From the NCBI GenBank assembly GCA_015679605.1, contig JAAAVE010000777.1, forward strand, positions 1-13,696: DNA of 13,696 bases, in the 5' to 3' direction. Shown piece by piece: positions 1-7,902 of this stretch. Source of the stretch: Podila epigama. Its lineage: Eukaryota; Mortierellomycota; Mortierellomycetes; Mortierellales; Mortierellaceae. The notes beneath the pieces were generated by a model that saw only the letters and a program-made list of their open reading frames with translations, had not been told where the DNA came from and did not search any database. A program made the translations under genes and the position numbers. Positions within the stretch are counted from its first letter, which is position 1; every line of letters begins with the position of its first letter.

Positions 1-759
1 ATAAAAAGAGAAAAAAAAAATTTATTTTTGTTCATTGGGCAAAAAGAGTATTTTGTTTGATTTTTATTGGGCAAGAGTGGCCAATAGTAACGTGGCTCCC
101 CTTAAATGATAATTTTTATGTCCACAGTCCAGTGTTGTTGCGTCTCAACAACAAATAAAAAAAAAAACGTTCCGAGGAGAGATGAGAGATGGACGATGGA
201 CGATGGACATGGATAAACGAAAGGTGACAACATCCTGGCTGTGATTTAGGCGTGCTTTGAACCACGACCCACCGGGACGATAGGCAAAGGGACAGGAGGG
301 TTGCTGGACAAGTGTTTTTTGTGAGCAGAGAAGAAGGAGGGCAGTGCACGGAAGGGGCTTGAGCACAACACCCTGCCAGTCAAAACCTAATCAAAAAGAA
401 ACTCTTCAAAAAAAAAAAAATCAACAAAGGCTAAATATAAGACCATGCTGGTGAATGTGTGGTGCAGGTAGCCAAGCCAGTGATAGCCAAATCAGCCATG
501 GTTCACTGCCGCATGGAGGCAGGGCTAGAATACACACAAAGCATGAGAATGAACAGATGTTTTGTTTGACTTCATGCCTGCGTCTCGAAGCAAAGTGTAT
601 GTACAGCATGCACTGTCATAATCCCCCCCACTTTGTGCTTCTGGTGAACAATTGGAAAAAAGTATAAAGAGATAACATATCATGTACATCTGCACAAGAC
701 ATAAAAATGCGTTCAGAGTATTGTACAACACTTCTTCAAAAACGAGCAAATTATTCTTT
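1..759. other. Intergenic region at left edge, no supported gene
   Basis: No reading frame here looks coding. The longer open frames lack an ATG start or overlap one another without recognisable domains. The stretch carries several A-runs (around 11-20, 158-168 and 409-420), an imperfect ATTGGGCAA direct repeat near 34-80, and a short ACGATGG direct repeat near 190-212. It lies downstream of the kelch gene, so its right end probably contains that gene's 3' untranslated region. Three CCAAT/ATTGG pentamers between 34 and 85 could belong to the promoter of a gene beyond the left edge. Confidence 0.5.
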
Positions 760-764
760 TTATT
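759..764 (-). terminator. Candidate poly(A) signal overlapping kelch stop codon
   Basis: The minus strand reads AATAAA from 764 down to 759, and the TAA stop of the kelch gene (762-760) lies inside it. No other canonical AATAAA on the minus strand is evident in the next few hundred bases downstream, so this is the best visible signal. A signal this close to the stop would give a very short 3' untranslated region. A non-canonical signal further downstream remains possible. Confidence 0.35.
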
Positions 765-2631
765 CAACATAACTGTTGGGTACAACAATGCCTTGTGGAC
801 CTGATCGCTCAACCGGTTCAACGTAAGGAACAATCTCGTGAGGCGCCCGAGGTGTCGGCCGATTCTTATATTCAATCTTGATACTGTCTCCATTTTGATA
901 GTCGTCCGAAACGGCCGTGCCACTACCCGAAAACGACATTCGTGAACCAGCCGTGGGCGGAGGAGGCGGGAAATAGTCCGGGTATAACTGCTGAGGATTA
1001 TGTGAGTGCCTCTCTGCGGCGGCATTGTTGGCAACAGCATAAACACCGTCAGGCGATTGTACCACAGTGCCTTGCGATGATGTCCAGCTAAATAATGGCG
1101 AAGGTGTCGTTGACATGGATTCAGGCTGTAGTTGTAGCTGTTGCCCATATTCCATTTCAACTGTGTATGGTTGTTGCTGCTGCTGTTGTTGCAACTGCTG
1201 CCCATAATCCAATTCAGTTGTAGTATATGGTTGCTGTTGCTGCTCAATATATGGTTGCTGTAGCTTCTGCTGCTCTGCGAATTCGTCAATCGTGTGCTGC
1301 GTTTCAAACATTGCCAACTGTCCAGCGTCCGCCTTTGCTGTAGGAGGTGCCCAGAGATTTATTTCAGACATAGGACGAGGTCCCATGTTACCATGGTTTC
1401 CATCGCCGAATTCGGGGTCAGACGATGTGGGGAGAGTGCCAATACTCGATGCCATACTAGACATCTTTTGCGGCTGGCTTTTTCGCCTTTTCCAGAGATA
1501 AAATGCAACACCGGCAATAAGAATGGCCAGGATTGACGCCACGACTGCGATAATGATGCCCACCTTGGACCCTCCGCCGCCGCCGCCTGATCCTGCTCCA
1601 GGTGGTTTCTCGCCTGGCCAGTAGTTAGTGACCCATGCATTGTCCTTGATACTATATACTAATGTCGGGTTTGCAGTGACGATACCAGCTTTGTTTTGAC
1701 CACCCCAGGCAATAAAATAACCGTTCGAAATTGCGCAGACCATGAGACCACGGCCCAGACTTGTTCCTGCGCTCGCTCTCTTGGTCCATGTGTACGATGA
1801 CAGATCGAGTTCATACAAATCGTCCAGTGTAGCAGTCCATTTGCTATCATTGAACCCACCAAAGACAAGCATCTTTTTACCATTCTCATAGGGTACACTG
1901 CAATGGCGGACGCGTGGTGGTGGTGCTGCATTATAAATTGCTGGCTGTGACCAGGTGTAAGACGTGGGATCATACATAGCTAGAATATTTAATGGGTCTG
2001 CTGTAAGATAGCCGCTGTAGACGACAAACTTTTTGAGATAGGCGCTCCAGATGATGGTGTATCCCTTGACGAGCCCAGGAGAACCACTCATAGACAAGCT
2101 AGTGGAAGTGCCTCGGATTGGGTCGTATTGCAGCATAGTTGTCGTGATATTGCCCGTGGGTCCTGTTACATAGCCCGAAGGTATATAGATGAGTCCTGAC
2201 CGTGGATCTGCTGCACCCGAGAGATGGAAACCATCCTTTGGGTCAAAGTAAGGCACTGTGATAGGGTTCGACCATTGGTTTTTGCGTGGGTCATAGACAT
2301 TAGAATAACCTTTGGAAAAGATGACTAGATTGCCATCGATACTATTCAGAGCAGCATTGGGCACGACAGCGTCTGGGAGACTGTTGACTGAGCTCAGTTC
2401 TATTGCCTTTGGTGCATTTGTGTCCCAGGCAGTGGAGAGGTCGATAGCGAACATTTGAGGAACGGCTCTCTGTGGGCGATTATAGCCGCCGCTGATGTAC
2501 ATGGCCTTGTTTTCGACGAATGATGAGGATGCGCCAGTGGTGACGAGTGGTACGAACTGGGTCCTGGCCACAGTCGCCAGAGTGATGAATGAGCAAAGAC
2601 ATTGTAGACGCTTTTGAGGCATATGAGACAT
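760..2631 (-). CDS. Kelch-repeat single-pass membrane protein with polyQ tail
   Basis: An intronless 623-residue frame starts at an ATG with G at -3 (GCAATG). Residues 1-23 look like a signal peptide: a basic N-terminus (QKR), then a hydrophobic run ending near VARTQ. Residues about 24-335 contain roughly six beta-propeller-like kelch units, with blade signatures such as YISGGYNRP, LVFGGFND and FIAWGGQN followed by Tyr/Trp-containing strands. A Gly-rich linker (347-355) leads to one transmembrane helix (about 357-380) followed by the basic stop-transfer KRRK. The 243-residue cytoplasmic side is low in complexity: Gln-rich 454-502 with a near-duplicated QPYT...YGQQLQ unit, and a proline run at 555-559. 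The architecture suggests a surface or secretory-pathway receptor-like protein with an extracytoplasmic propeller. No catalytic residues of galactose oxidase could be assigned, so an enzymatic name is not supported. Ligand and partners are unknown. Confidence 0.88.
   Translation of the reverse strand: MSHMPQKRLQCLCSFITLATVARTQFVPLVTTGASSSFVENKAMYISGGYNRPQRAVPQMFAIDLSTAWDTNAPKAIELSSVNSLPDAVVPNAALNSIDGNLVIFSKGYSNVYDPRKNQWSNPITVPYFDPKDGFHLSGAADPRSGLIYIPSGYVTGPTGNITTTMLQYDPIRGTSTSLSMSGSPGLVKGYTIIWSAYLKKFVVYSGYLTADPLNILAMYDPTSYTWSQPAIYNAAPPPRVRHCSVPYENGKKMLVFGGFNDSKWTATLDDLYELDLSSYTWTKRASAGTSLGRGLMVCAISNGYFIAWGGQNKAGIVTANPTLVYSIKDNAWVTNYWPGEKPPGAGSGGGGGGSKVGIIIAVVASILAILIAGVAFYLWKRRKSQPQKMSSMASSIGTLPTSSDPEFGDGNHGNMGPRPMSEINLWAPPTAKADAGQLAMFETQHTIDEFAEQQKLQQPYIEQQQQPYTTTELDYGQQLQQQQQQQPYTVEMEYGQQLQLQPESMSTTPSPLFSWTSSQGTVVQSPDGVYAVANNAAAERHSHNPQQLYPDYFPPPPPTAGSRMSFSGSGTAVSDDYQNGDSIKIEYKNRPTPRAPHEIVPYVEPVERSGPQGIVVPNSYVE
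1160..1275 (-). repeat. Glutamine-codon repeat in kelch tail
   Basis: CAG/CAA-rich coding DNA for residues about 454-490 of the kelch membrane protein, including a run of eight Gln at 480-487. Two copies of a QPYT-(5-6 residues)-YGQQLQ unit lie on either side of the run, which looks like a local duplication followed by glutamine-codon expansion. Such tracts commonly vary in length between strains. Confidence 0.75.
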
Positions 2632-2642
2632 TGCCGATATGC

Positions 2643-2788
2643 TGGAGAAGGATGTATGTGTGATATGTATGATGTGGATGTTGTGAGAGAGTGAGTGAGT
2701 GAGTGAGTGTGTGTGTGTGTGTGTGGATGATTGTGCGGATGATTGTGTGAGGAAGGAAAAAGTGGAGTGTGGTTGAATGAGTGAGAAG
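2643..2788 (-). promoter_or_regulatory. G-depleted, ATG-free leader of kelch gene
   Basis: Across these 146 bases the plus strand carries a single C (at 2736), so the sense strand of the kelch gene has one G and no ATG. It begins 12 bases upstream of the start codon. Strong depletion of G and absence of upstream ATGs fit a transcribed 5' leader or the core promoter just above it. No clear TATA box is visible. The assignment as a leader is inferred from composition. Confidence 0.5.
2689..2724. repeat. Compound microsatellite (GAGT)5(GT)8
   Basis: Five GAGT units (2689-2708) run directly into eight GT units (2709-2724). On the kelch sense strand this reads (AC)8(ACTC)5 and starts about 58 bases upstream of the ATG. 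The same compound repeat, longer, occurs at the right end of the window. Confidence 0.95.
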
Positions 2789-3163
2789 CAAAGTATGGGA
2801 GCTACTGTTGAGTGCCACTGTCCTTACAAGTTAATGGCAACGAAAACAATGGTCAACAAGATTGCCAGTCATCGCCTCAGACAGACGCGTCTAGACTCGA
2901 GCCTGTGACCTTTGGGGCGTCGCATGCGCCAGTTGGAGACAAGACGTCGTCTTCTGAGACCATCCAACCAACCAAAAAAAATTTAGGGAAAAAAAAAATT
3001 AGAACAAAGCGACAATGCGTATTCGACCCAATGGTACCAAAAAGGCCTCGATTGCCATTCGCACTTCCCAGTTGAACGCTTGCCTTCGTACTTTAGGCTC
3101 ATGACCTGGTAAAAGAAAGTCGGCATATCTCACCCCAAGCCAGCCCAACAAAAGTTACCCAGC

Positions 3164-3203
3164 AAAAAGTTAAAAAGTTAGAAAGTTAAAAAGTTAAAAA
3201 GTT
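3164..3203. repeat. Octamer tandem repeat AAAAAGTT x5
   Basis: Five contiguous 8-base units, four identical to AAAAAGTT and the third with one substitution (AGAAAGTT). A partial AAAGTT unit also lies slightly upstream (about 3151-3156). It sits in the intergenic DNA between the kelch and BTB genes. Confidence 0.95.
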
Positions 3204-3701
3204 GCCCAAGTACAGACGACAGCCAAAGATCCAATAGCCTTAGCGTGTATCCAGCTGACAGAGACGAGTTAACCGTGCGAGGTTCAGCGTACATCACCAG
3301 CTCATTCGCTGCCGTGTCTCGGAGAGCCCTCGTGCCCGGAACTAGTACAGGTCGAGGCAAACCCAAGGGTTCGAACTGACCGCAATTGTTCCTAGCATGG
3401 GGGAACGAAGTCTGGATAGGCTGGATTGATCAGCGATGCCAGAAATTTGGCAGATACACCTATACCTTGCACCGCGACTTGGAGACAAGGATGCAGGTGA
3501 TGAAACTACATGCAGCTGGACCACTGCACAATTTTTTTAACGTGTCAAGTTGATACTAATGGAGGAATGTCGAATCTCGACACTTTTCATTTTCTCAGAT
3601 ACATCAAATGCATTCGCAGAAGTATCTCTCTCTCTCTAAAGTATTCCCAATAGCTTTCCTCAGGTGTGTTCGAATCTTTTTTTCGTGTCAAAAACACATT
3701 T

Positions 3702-3707
3702 TTTATC
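3702..3707 (-). terminator. Candidate variant poly(A) signal of BTB gene
   Basis: The minus strand reads GATAAA here, about 40 bases beyond the BTB stop codon and followed by an A-rich then U/G-containing stretch. It is a one-base variant of AATAAA, and no canonical copy is nearer. Position supports it; sequence alone does not prove it. Confidence 0.3.
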
Positions 3708-3744
3708 GAGAAAAATAACAGCGACATCCTACAGAACCTCATTC

Positions 3745-4900
3745 TTAGGATGTGCAAGCCTTGATCAGTATCTCCTCTTGGACTCTTGTGTATTCTGGAC
3801 AATCCAAGGCAGCTTGTGCGAGGAAAGGTCCTGTCTGCACCAAGCTATATATTTCACAAAGGTGCTCGACCGCAAAAGCAATAAGCCGCTCTTCTAGTTC
3901 CTTATGCTGGTACGCCCATCCAAACAATTCGGTGAAAACATTGCTGATATTGACTCTCTCCAGTATCCTCGCTAGTGCCATGTTGCTCAGCCCACAGATT
4001 TCGAATCGTTGTGCTGCTTGGTACAGCTGCGGCCAGGGAGCTACGTCTAGGAAGCGACTTCTTGGTCCTTCAATCTGTTGCTGGTAGAGATAGTTGTTCA
4101 TGAGCTGAATGGTACTAACATCCATATCCTTCAGTATGAGTACCTTCCGTGTCCCTTGTTGTCGCGAGAAGGCCGCAACCAGTTGGTCCAACGGAGGGCA
4201 AGTTGCAATAATAGCCCTGTGCGCCAAAACAGGTGCATCGCTGTTGTGTCCACAAGTAGTGCCAGTCTGACTACGAAACTCGATGTCTGCGGTACGATCA
4301 TCTTTCAAGAATCTTGCTAGGCATGTCAGTCCGAACGGAGGCTGCAACCTTGTCCATGAATCTAGAGTGAGTGACTTACTCTTGTTGACAAGTGTCAGTG
4401 GTTGGCATAAAAGATCAATCTCAAAGCGGCAGGACTCTTTTGGGTGCAACCACCACTCTAGGCACACGCGCACTTGTTCAGTAAGAAAAAGGATTAAAAA
4501 AAACATGTCAGTGGAACGCGTGTGATTTGAAGGCGTGCTATTTGCGAGGTGAACCTCTTATACAAAACAAGGACATCTCACATAGGCGAGTTCCTTTTGC
4601 ATCGTTTGTAAGCCAGCCAATGTTCTTGGCAAGGACAATACGACGGCTAGCATCCAGTCTTACAACGCAGATGGCTCTGGTTCCTTCAACTGTGTCCACT
4701 ATGCGGCGTTGATGACGACAGTTCTCTTGAAAAAACTCTAGGCAAAGCTCAGTGACAAGGTAACTGTTAAACTCAAGCAAAGAGTGTGAAAGTGTAAAGC
4801 ATGTGTGGTCGATGGGAAACTCTTCCCCTGCACACAGTATGGAGGTTGGATGTCTATCCAAGGGTGTCCAGAACAAGAGTTGAAGCCAAGTAGGTTCCAT
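3745..4900 (-). CDS. BTB/POZ domain protein, two exons
   Basis: Exon 1 is 4900-4564 and exon 2 is 4472-3745. The intron (4563-4473) has donor GTATAA, a CTGAC branch-like motif, a long pyrimidine tract and acceptor AACAAG. The join is phase 1 and keeps the frame, giving 354 residues. The ATG at 4900 was chosen because its context (ACGATGG) has A at -3 and G at +4. An in-frame ATG at 4990 would lie in the neighbouring protease's 3' region and translates the A-tract as a Phe run. Residues about 168-245 form the BTB/POZ fold: DDRTADIEF, then LAHRAIIATCPPL (the usual 'HRxIL' helix), then KDMDVSTIQLMNNYLY. Helical residues 258-350 resemble a BACK-like extension. Residues 1-160 match no domain I can name; a diverged MATH-like domain would fit the common MATH-BTB layout but is not shown. 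BTB proteins often act as Cullin-3 substrate adaptors; that role here is inference. Confidence 0.78.
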
Positions 4901-4940
4901 CGTGAGGTGTGAAAAATTCATGTAGGCACCATGGGGGTAA

Positions 4941-4949
4941 CCTTTTATC
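4941..4949 (-). promoter_or_regulatory. TATA-like element upstream of BTB gene
   Basis: The minus strand reads GATAAAAGG about 41 bases upstream of the preferred BTB start, just below a 14-base T tract (A run at 4956-4969 on the plus strand). The spacing suits a core promoter squeezed between the protease poly(A) signal and the BTB start. This is a weak, short motif. Confidence 0.25.
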
Positions 4950-4992
4950 GCATGAAAAAAAAAAAAAAGGCTGGTGTGTTCCCGTGACATGA

Positions 4993-4998
4993 TTTATT
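4993..4998 (-). terminator. Canonical AATAAA poly(A) signal of protease gene
   Basis: AATAAA on the minus strand lies about 16 bases past the protease stop codon. It implies that the protease transcript ends close to 4970-4980, immediately before the BTB gene's presumed promoter. Confidence 0.6.
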
Positions 4999-5013
4999 GA
5001 GGGGCTAAAAAAA

Positions 5014-6609
5014 TTATCGCAGTTCAGCAAAACCAACACGCTCCCAGCCTGGATGTGAAAAGTCAAAGATAGTGTATACGGTACGCAGGAACGTAGCACC
5101 GAGGAGGATTGGCCCAGGTGAACTACCATAGACTTTTGCTTGGCACATGGGGGCGGTGCTTGGATTAGGTGGCTTTACCCAGTCATGGTAACGAACGTGG
5201 TACCTTCTGCCTTGGATAGAAAAGACGAGATCAGTGTTGCCTTCGCAGGGCACGCGCCAGTAACCAGTGGGGAGTTGTAACGCTCCGGGGACACGACTGA
5301 AGAGTTGGTCATAAGTTGAACGCTGGAGGTAGATGCCGTCTGAGCCAGAGTCAAGGACGGCATATGCGTGAGCAGTGTAGGGGACTGACTCCCGTGTGGG
5401 TGTATTGGTCAAAGAAAGTGAAGGTGTGTGCAGTATGATACCGTCTTGATCGAGCTGGATAGCCCAATCAAAAGGACTTGGACCTCGTTCAGACCAGTAG
5501 ATGGAGCCTCGAAAGCGAGAGGGATCGATACCGTTCAAGAGGAGTTCGCCACCCATTCCGGGTTCGAGGCTTTTGCTGAGGACGAGGCTCATCAGACCCA
5601 TACCACGGCTTCGCGTGTCTTTTGGTTGCTCTTGTTGCTGTTGACTATACCGATTTGCCACCTTGCTGGCAGCTCCCATTGTGACTTCCAGCATCTGGAG
5701 ATTCTGCAGCACTGTTGGTACTGCAACAGGGCTTCCCAGGTTTAAGCCCACAATGCCGTCGACTGATGACCCATAGCTTTTGAATAGATTTAGTCCAGGA
5801 GCATCTACCACAAGGAGCGGCTGGCGCGTCAGTTCGATCATAGTTTTAGGAGGCCCCACATCCCTGATGCCATCGTTGTCATGGTCATCATCCGAAATGA
5901 ATCGCAGCGTCTCATGGATCAATGTCCCATTAGCCTGGGTCCCATCGCCGTAGCCTTGGACCCAGCGCTCCTTTCCATCCAGCAAGTTGCGTGTAGATTT
6001 GCAGGTGAGTGATGCGGTACAATCAAATCGATGTGGTACTCGAAGGCATTCTGGGGCAGTGCATGCAGCTGATGTGACGACAGTAAGGTCGGACCCAGTA
6101 TCGATAAGGAGATTGAAGATGGACCCATGAGAGACGGCGCCGTTTCTGGAAGATGGATAAGTGCCAATAGAGAAGCGCGCAGTGTAGCCATAGTCCTTGG
6201 GAATGCCTGTAAGAGATACGGGAATCGTAGGCAGGGAGTCTTGTTCAGTGAAGGCATTTGAGCCCTGTCCCTTGTTTGCCACGATTTCTTCGCCTCTGAA
6301 AAGTGGTGTGTTGCTGGATTGTATCGTATCGTCATTCGTGTCAGGCTCAGTGAGAAGATGAGGCTTTCGATGGTGGTAAGCAGTGGAGAGTTCCTTGAGG
6401 TCGAGTGAAAAGAGTTGAGAGGAAGGAGAATCGAGGAGATGCGCAATGTCAGTAAAGGGTGGAGACGACACTGCGGGACGAGGGCTGGGGATGGAAAGGA
6501 TATGAGGTGAGGAGAGAGTCGCTGTAACGCAAGATACAAAGGAGACGGACAAGAAGGCGACTCTCATCCATTGAGGGGATGGTGACGTTGAGATGGATTG
6601 TAGAAGCAT
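5014..6609 (-). CDS. Secreted pepsin-like aspartic protease (family A1)
   Basis: A single coding exon of 531 residues. The start is the first in-frame ATG (A at -3); an in-frame ATG at 6567 (Met15) is the alternative. The frame stays open upstream only through non-ATG codons. Residues about 15-31 (MRVAFLSVSFVSCVTAT) are a hydrophobic signal sequence, followed by a Ser/Pro-rich stretch and probable propeptide to about 135. The bilobal A1 protease follows: substrate entry GYTARFSIGTY, first catalytic motif LLIDTGSDL (Asp170), flap Tyr220 in GYGDGT, second catalytic motif AVLDSGSDGIYL (Asp420), and the family's C-terminal ILLGATFLRTVYTIFD. Cysteines 183/188, 197/203 and 455/489 could form disulfides. 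A Gln-rich insert with RSRG (322-335) lies between the lobes. No C-terminal GPI-type hydrophobic tail is present, so a soluble secreted or vacuolar enzyme is likely. Expected activity is acid endopeptidase; substrate preference is unknown. Confidence 0.9.
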   Translation of the reverse strand: MLLQSISTSPSPQWMRVAFLSVSFVSCVTATLSSPHILSIPSPRPAVSSPPFTDIAHLLDSPSSQLFSLDLKELSTAYHHRKPHLLTEPDTNDDTIQSSNTPLFRGEEIVANKGQGSNAFTEQDSLPTIPVSLTGIPKDYGYTARFSIGTYPSSRNGAVSHGSIFNLLIDTGSDLTVVTSAACTAPECLRVPHRFDCTASLTCKSTRNLLDGKERWVQGYGDGTQANGTLIHETLRFISDDDHDNDGIRDVGPPKTMIELTRQPLLVVDAPGLNLFKSYGSSVDGIVGLNLGSPVAVPTVLQNLQMLEVTMGAASKVANRYSQQQQEQPKDTRSRGMGLMSLVLSKSLEPGMGGELLLNGIDPSRFRGSIYWSERGPSPFDWAIQLDQDGIILHTPSLSLTNTPTRESVPYTAHAYAVLDSGSDGIYLQRSTYDQLFSRVPGALQLPTGYWRVPCEGNTDLVFSIQGRRYHVRYHDWVKPPNPSTAPMCQAKVYGSSPGPILLGATFLRTVYTIFDFSHPGWERVGFAELR

Positions 6610-6620
6610 ACTAAATCCTT

Positions 6621-6646
6621 CTGTAGCAAAAAACAATGCTTGTCAG
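6621..6646 (-). promoter_or_regulatory. Candidate 3' splice site in protease 5' UTR
   Basis: The minus strand shows CTGAC (plus 6642-6646), a good branch motif, then a T6 tract and TTTGCTACAG ending at 6621. That is 11 bases before the first in-frame ATG (6609). This looks like the end of an intron in the 5' untranslated region. A matching donor is uncertain: CAGGTACAT near 7076 is the best-looking, but would make an intron of about 450 bases, longer than the others in the window. Confidence 0.4.
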
Positions 6647-6669
6647 AGTATGAATGTTTTTGTTCATTT

Positions 6670-6882
6670 TTATTTTCCTAACCCTTTTAACCGTTTTGTT
6701 GTCCATTCTATTGTCCTTCCTGAGCGATCAATTGTAATGAAATCTTGAGCTTGTAATATGGATAGATTGACGATCAAAGAAACACTTTTCGGAGGAATAA
6801 TTTGATTGATACACACCAACTCTGTATCAATCAAGTTTCCAAAATGTCCATTTGGCAGACTTTGATACAGTGGATGGACCAT
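6670..6882 (-). CDS. Doubtful small ORF, 70 residues
   Basis: An ATG at 6882 opens a 70-codon frame ending at TAA 6672-6670. The frame continues upstream to about 6981 without a stop but without another ATG. The product begins MVHPLYQSLPNG and ends in a basic stretch, with no motif I recognise. It overlaps the likely 5' untranslated intron of the protease. It may be chance, a gene remnant or a small real gene; chance is the simplest reading. Confidence 0.15.
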   Translation of the reverse strand: MVHPLYQSLPNGHFGNLIDTELVCINQIIPPKSVSLIVNLSILQAQDFITIDRSGRTIEWTTKRLKGLGK

Positions 6883-7706
6883 AATCGATGTAACTTGGAT
6901 GGTCAACGTGGAGATTGAATAATGACGAAGAGGCAATGCGTTGCGCCTTTGTGAGAGGCTAGGGCGGGGCCTGGATCTCACATGACCATAAACGCGAGGA
7001 TAGCGGGCAACTGAAGGCGCTCATTGGGAGCAATGGATTAAAGTTTTTTTTTTTCCTGTTGGTATCTTGCTGATGTACCTGATTCATTTTTATTTTTTCC
7101 TTCCTTCCTATTGTCCAAACTTGGTTGTGATTGTTGAGAGAATGAAGTGACAATGAACCGAGTAAGAGTTGTAATGAAAGTAGTTTTGATATTACCAACG
7201 ATATGTGTAGAGATATATGAGATATGTTTCTTTATTTCTCGAGAGAGCAAACAGTAGTGGTTGTGCAAAAAAAGAAGAAAGGGGCCTTCTCCATCGCCAT
7301 CTCAGTGCTTTCACTTGTAAAACAAGTCACGCAGCGTGAGAAATTTTGAGTACCTTCCTTTTTTGTACACTTCCCACGGGGACATTTTAAAAGGAAGGGA
7401 AGCATTTTTATTTGTGTACACACTCACACACATACATATACACATACACAAAGTGATTGAAAATGGTTCTCCTGGACCAAGATACATCATGGTTGTCCTT
7501 GGTGACAAGGGAGCCCCCCAAGGATGTAGCTGTAGCACAGCAGAGATGTGTCCCTTTCTCCAGCACAGAGTGATCTTGCAATTGCCGTCCAGGAACGAAA
7601 GCAAAGAAACTATTTAGAAAAAAAAAAATAAATAAAAAAAAGGTGGGGATGACCCATGGTACCTTTTAGCATATACCCAAAATATAACCTTTGGACCAAA
7701 CCGAAT

Positions 7707-7729
7707 GACAGACAGACAGACAGACAGAC
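7707..7729. repeat. (GACA)n microsatellite
   Basis: Nearly six GACA tetranucleotide units in the upstream region of the lysine enzyme, about 450 bases before its start codon. No coding frame uses it. Confidence 0.95.
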
Positions 7730-7902
7730 TGGTCTCACCAAAGAGACAACAGACAATGCAACATAACACACAACAACAAACATCATCACACGTCAGCCTA
7801 ATGAAGTGTCAATAGCGCATGGAGAATGGGATGGTCCCCTTGAGGCATGACATACACACACAAAAAAAAAGGGTATCAAAAAGGGCTTTTTGCAATGTTC
7901 AT

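Larger units (their letters stand above)
2632..3744. other. Intergenic region between BTB and kelch genes
   Basis: No convincing gene. The open frame at 2812-3075 lacks an ATG start and any recognisable domain. The region contains the kelch gene's leader with a compound microsatellite (2689-2724), A-rich stretches near 2974-2999, and an AAAAAGTT tandem repeat (3164-3203). A short TC run sits near 3625-3638. The right end, next to 3745, should hold the 3' untranslated region of the BTB gene. Confidence 0.55.

Noticed and set aside
525-1307. A 260-codon minus-strand open frame rich in Ser/Asn
   Set aside because: It is a shadow of the kelch gene's glutamine-codon repeat in another frame (CAG/CAA read as AGC/AAC), with no domain of its own.
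2812-3075. 87-codon plus-strand frame with a basic segment like a nuclear signal
   Set aside because: It opens with GTG, not ATG, has A-runs reading as Lys, and shows no family motif or splice context.
3362-3385. GGTTCGAAC sequence resembling a tRNA B box
   Set aside because: The flanking bases cannot form a T-arm stem on either strand, and no A box or acceptor stem is found at the right distance.
6610-6636. Extension of the protease reading frame upstream of the ATG at 6609
   Set aside because: The frame continues only through a TTG codon and crosses a good 3' splice site (GCTACAG ending at 6621), so it is probably intronic.
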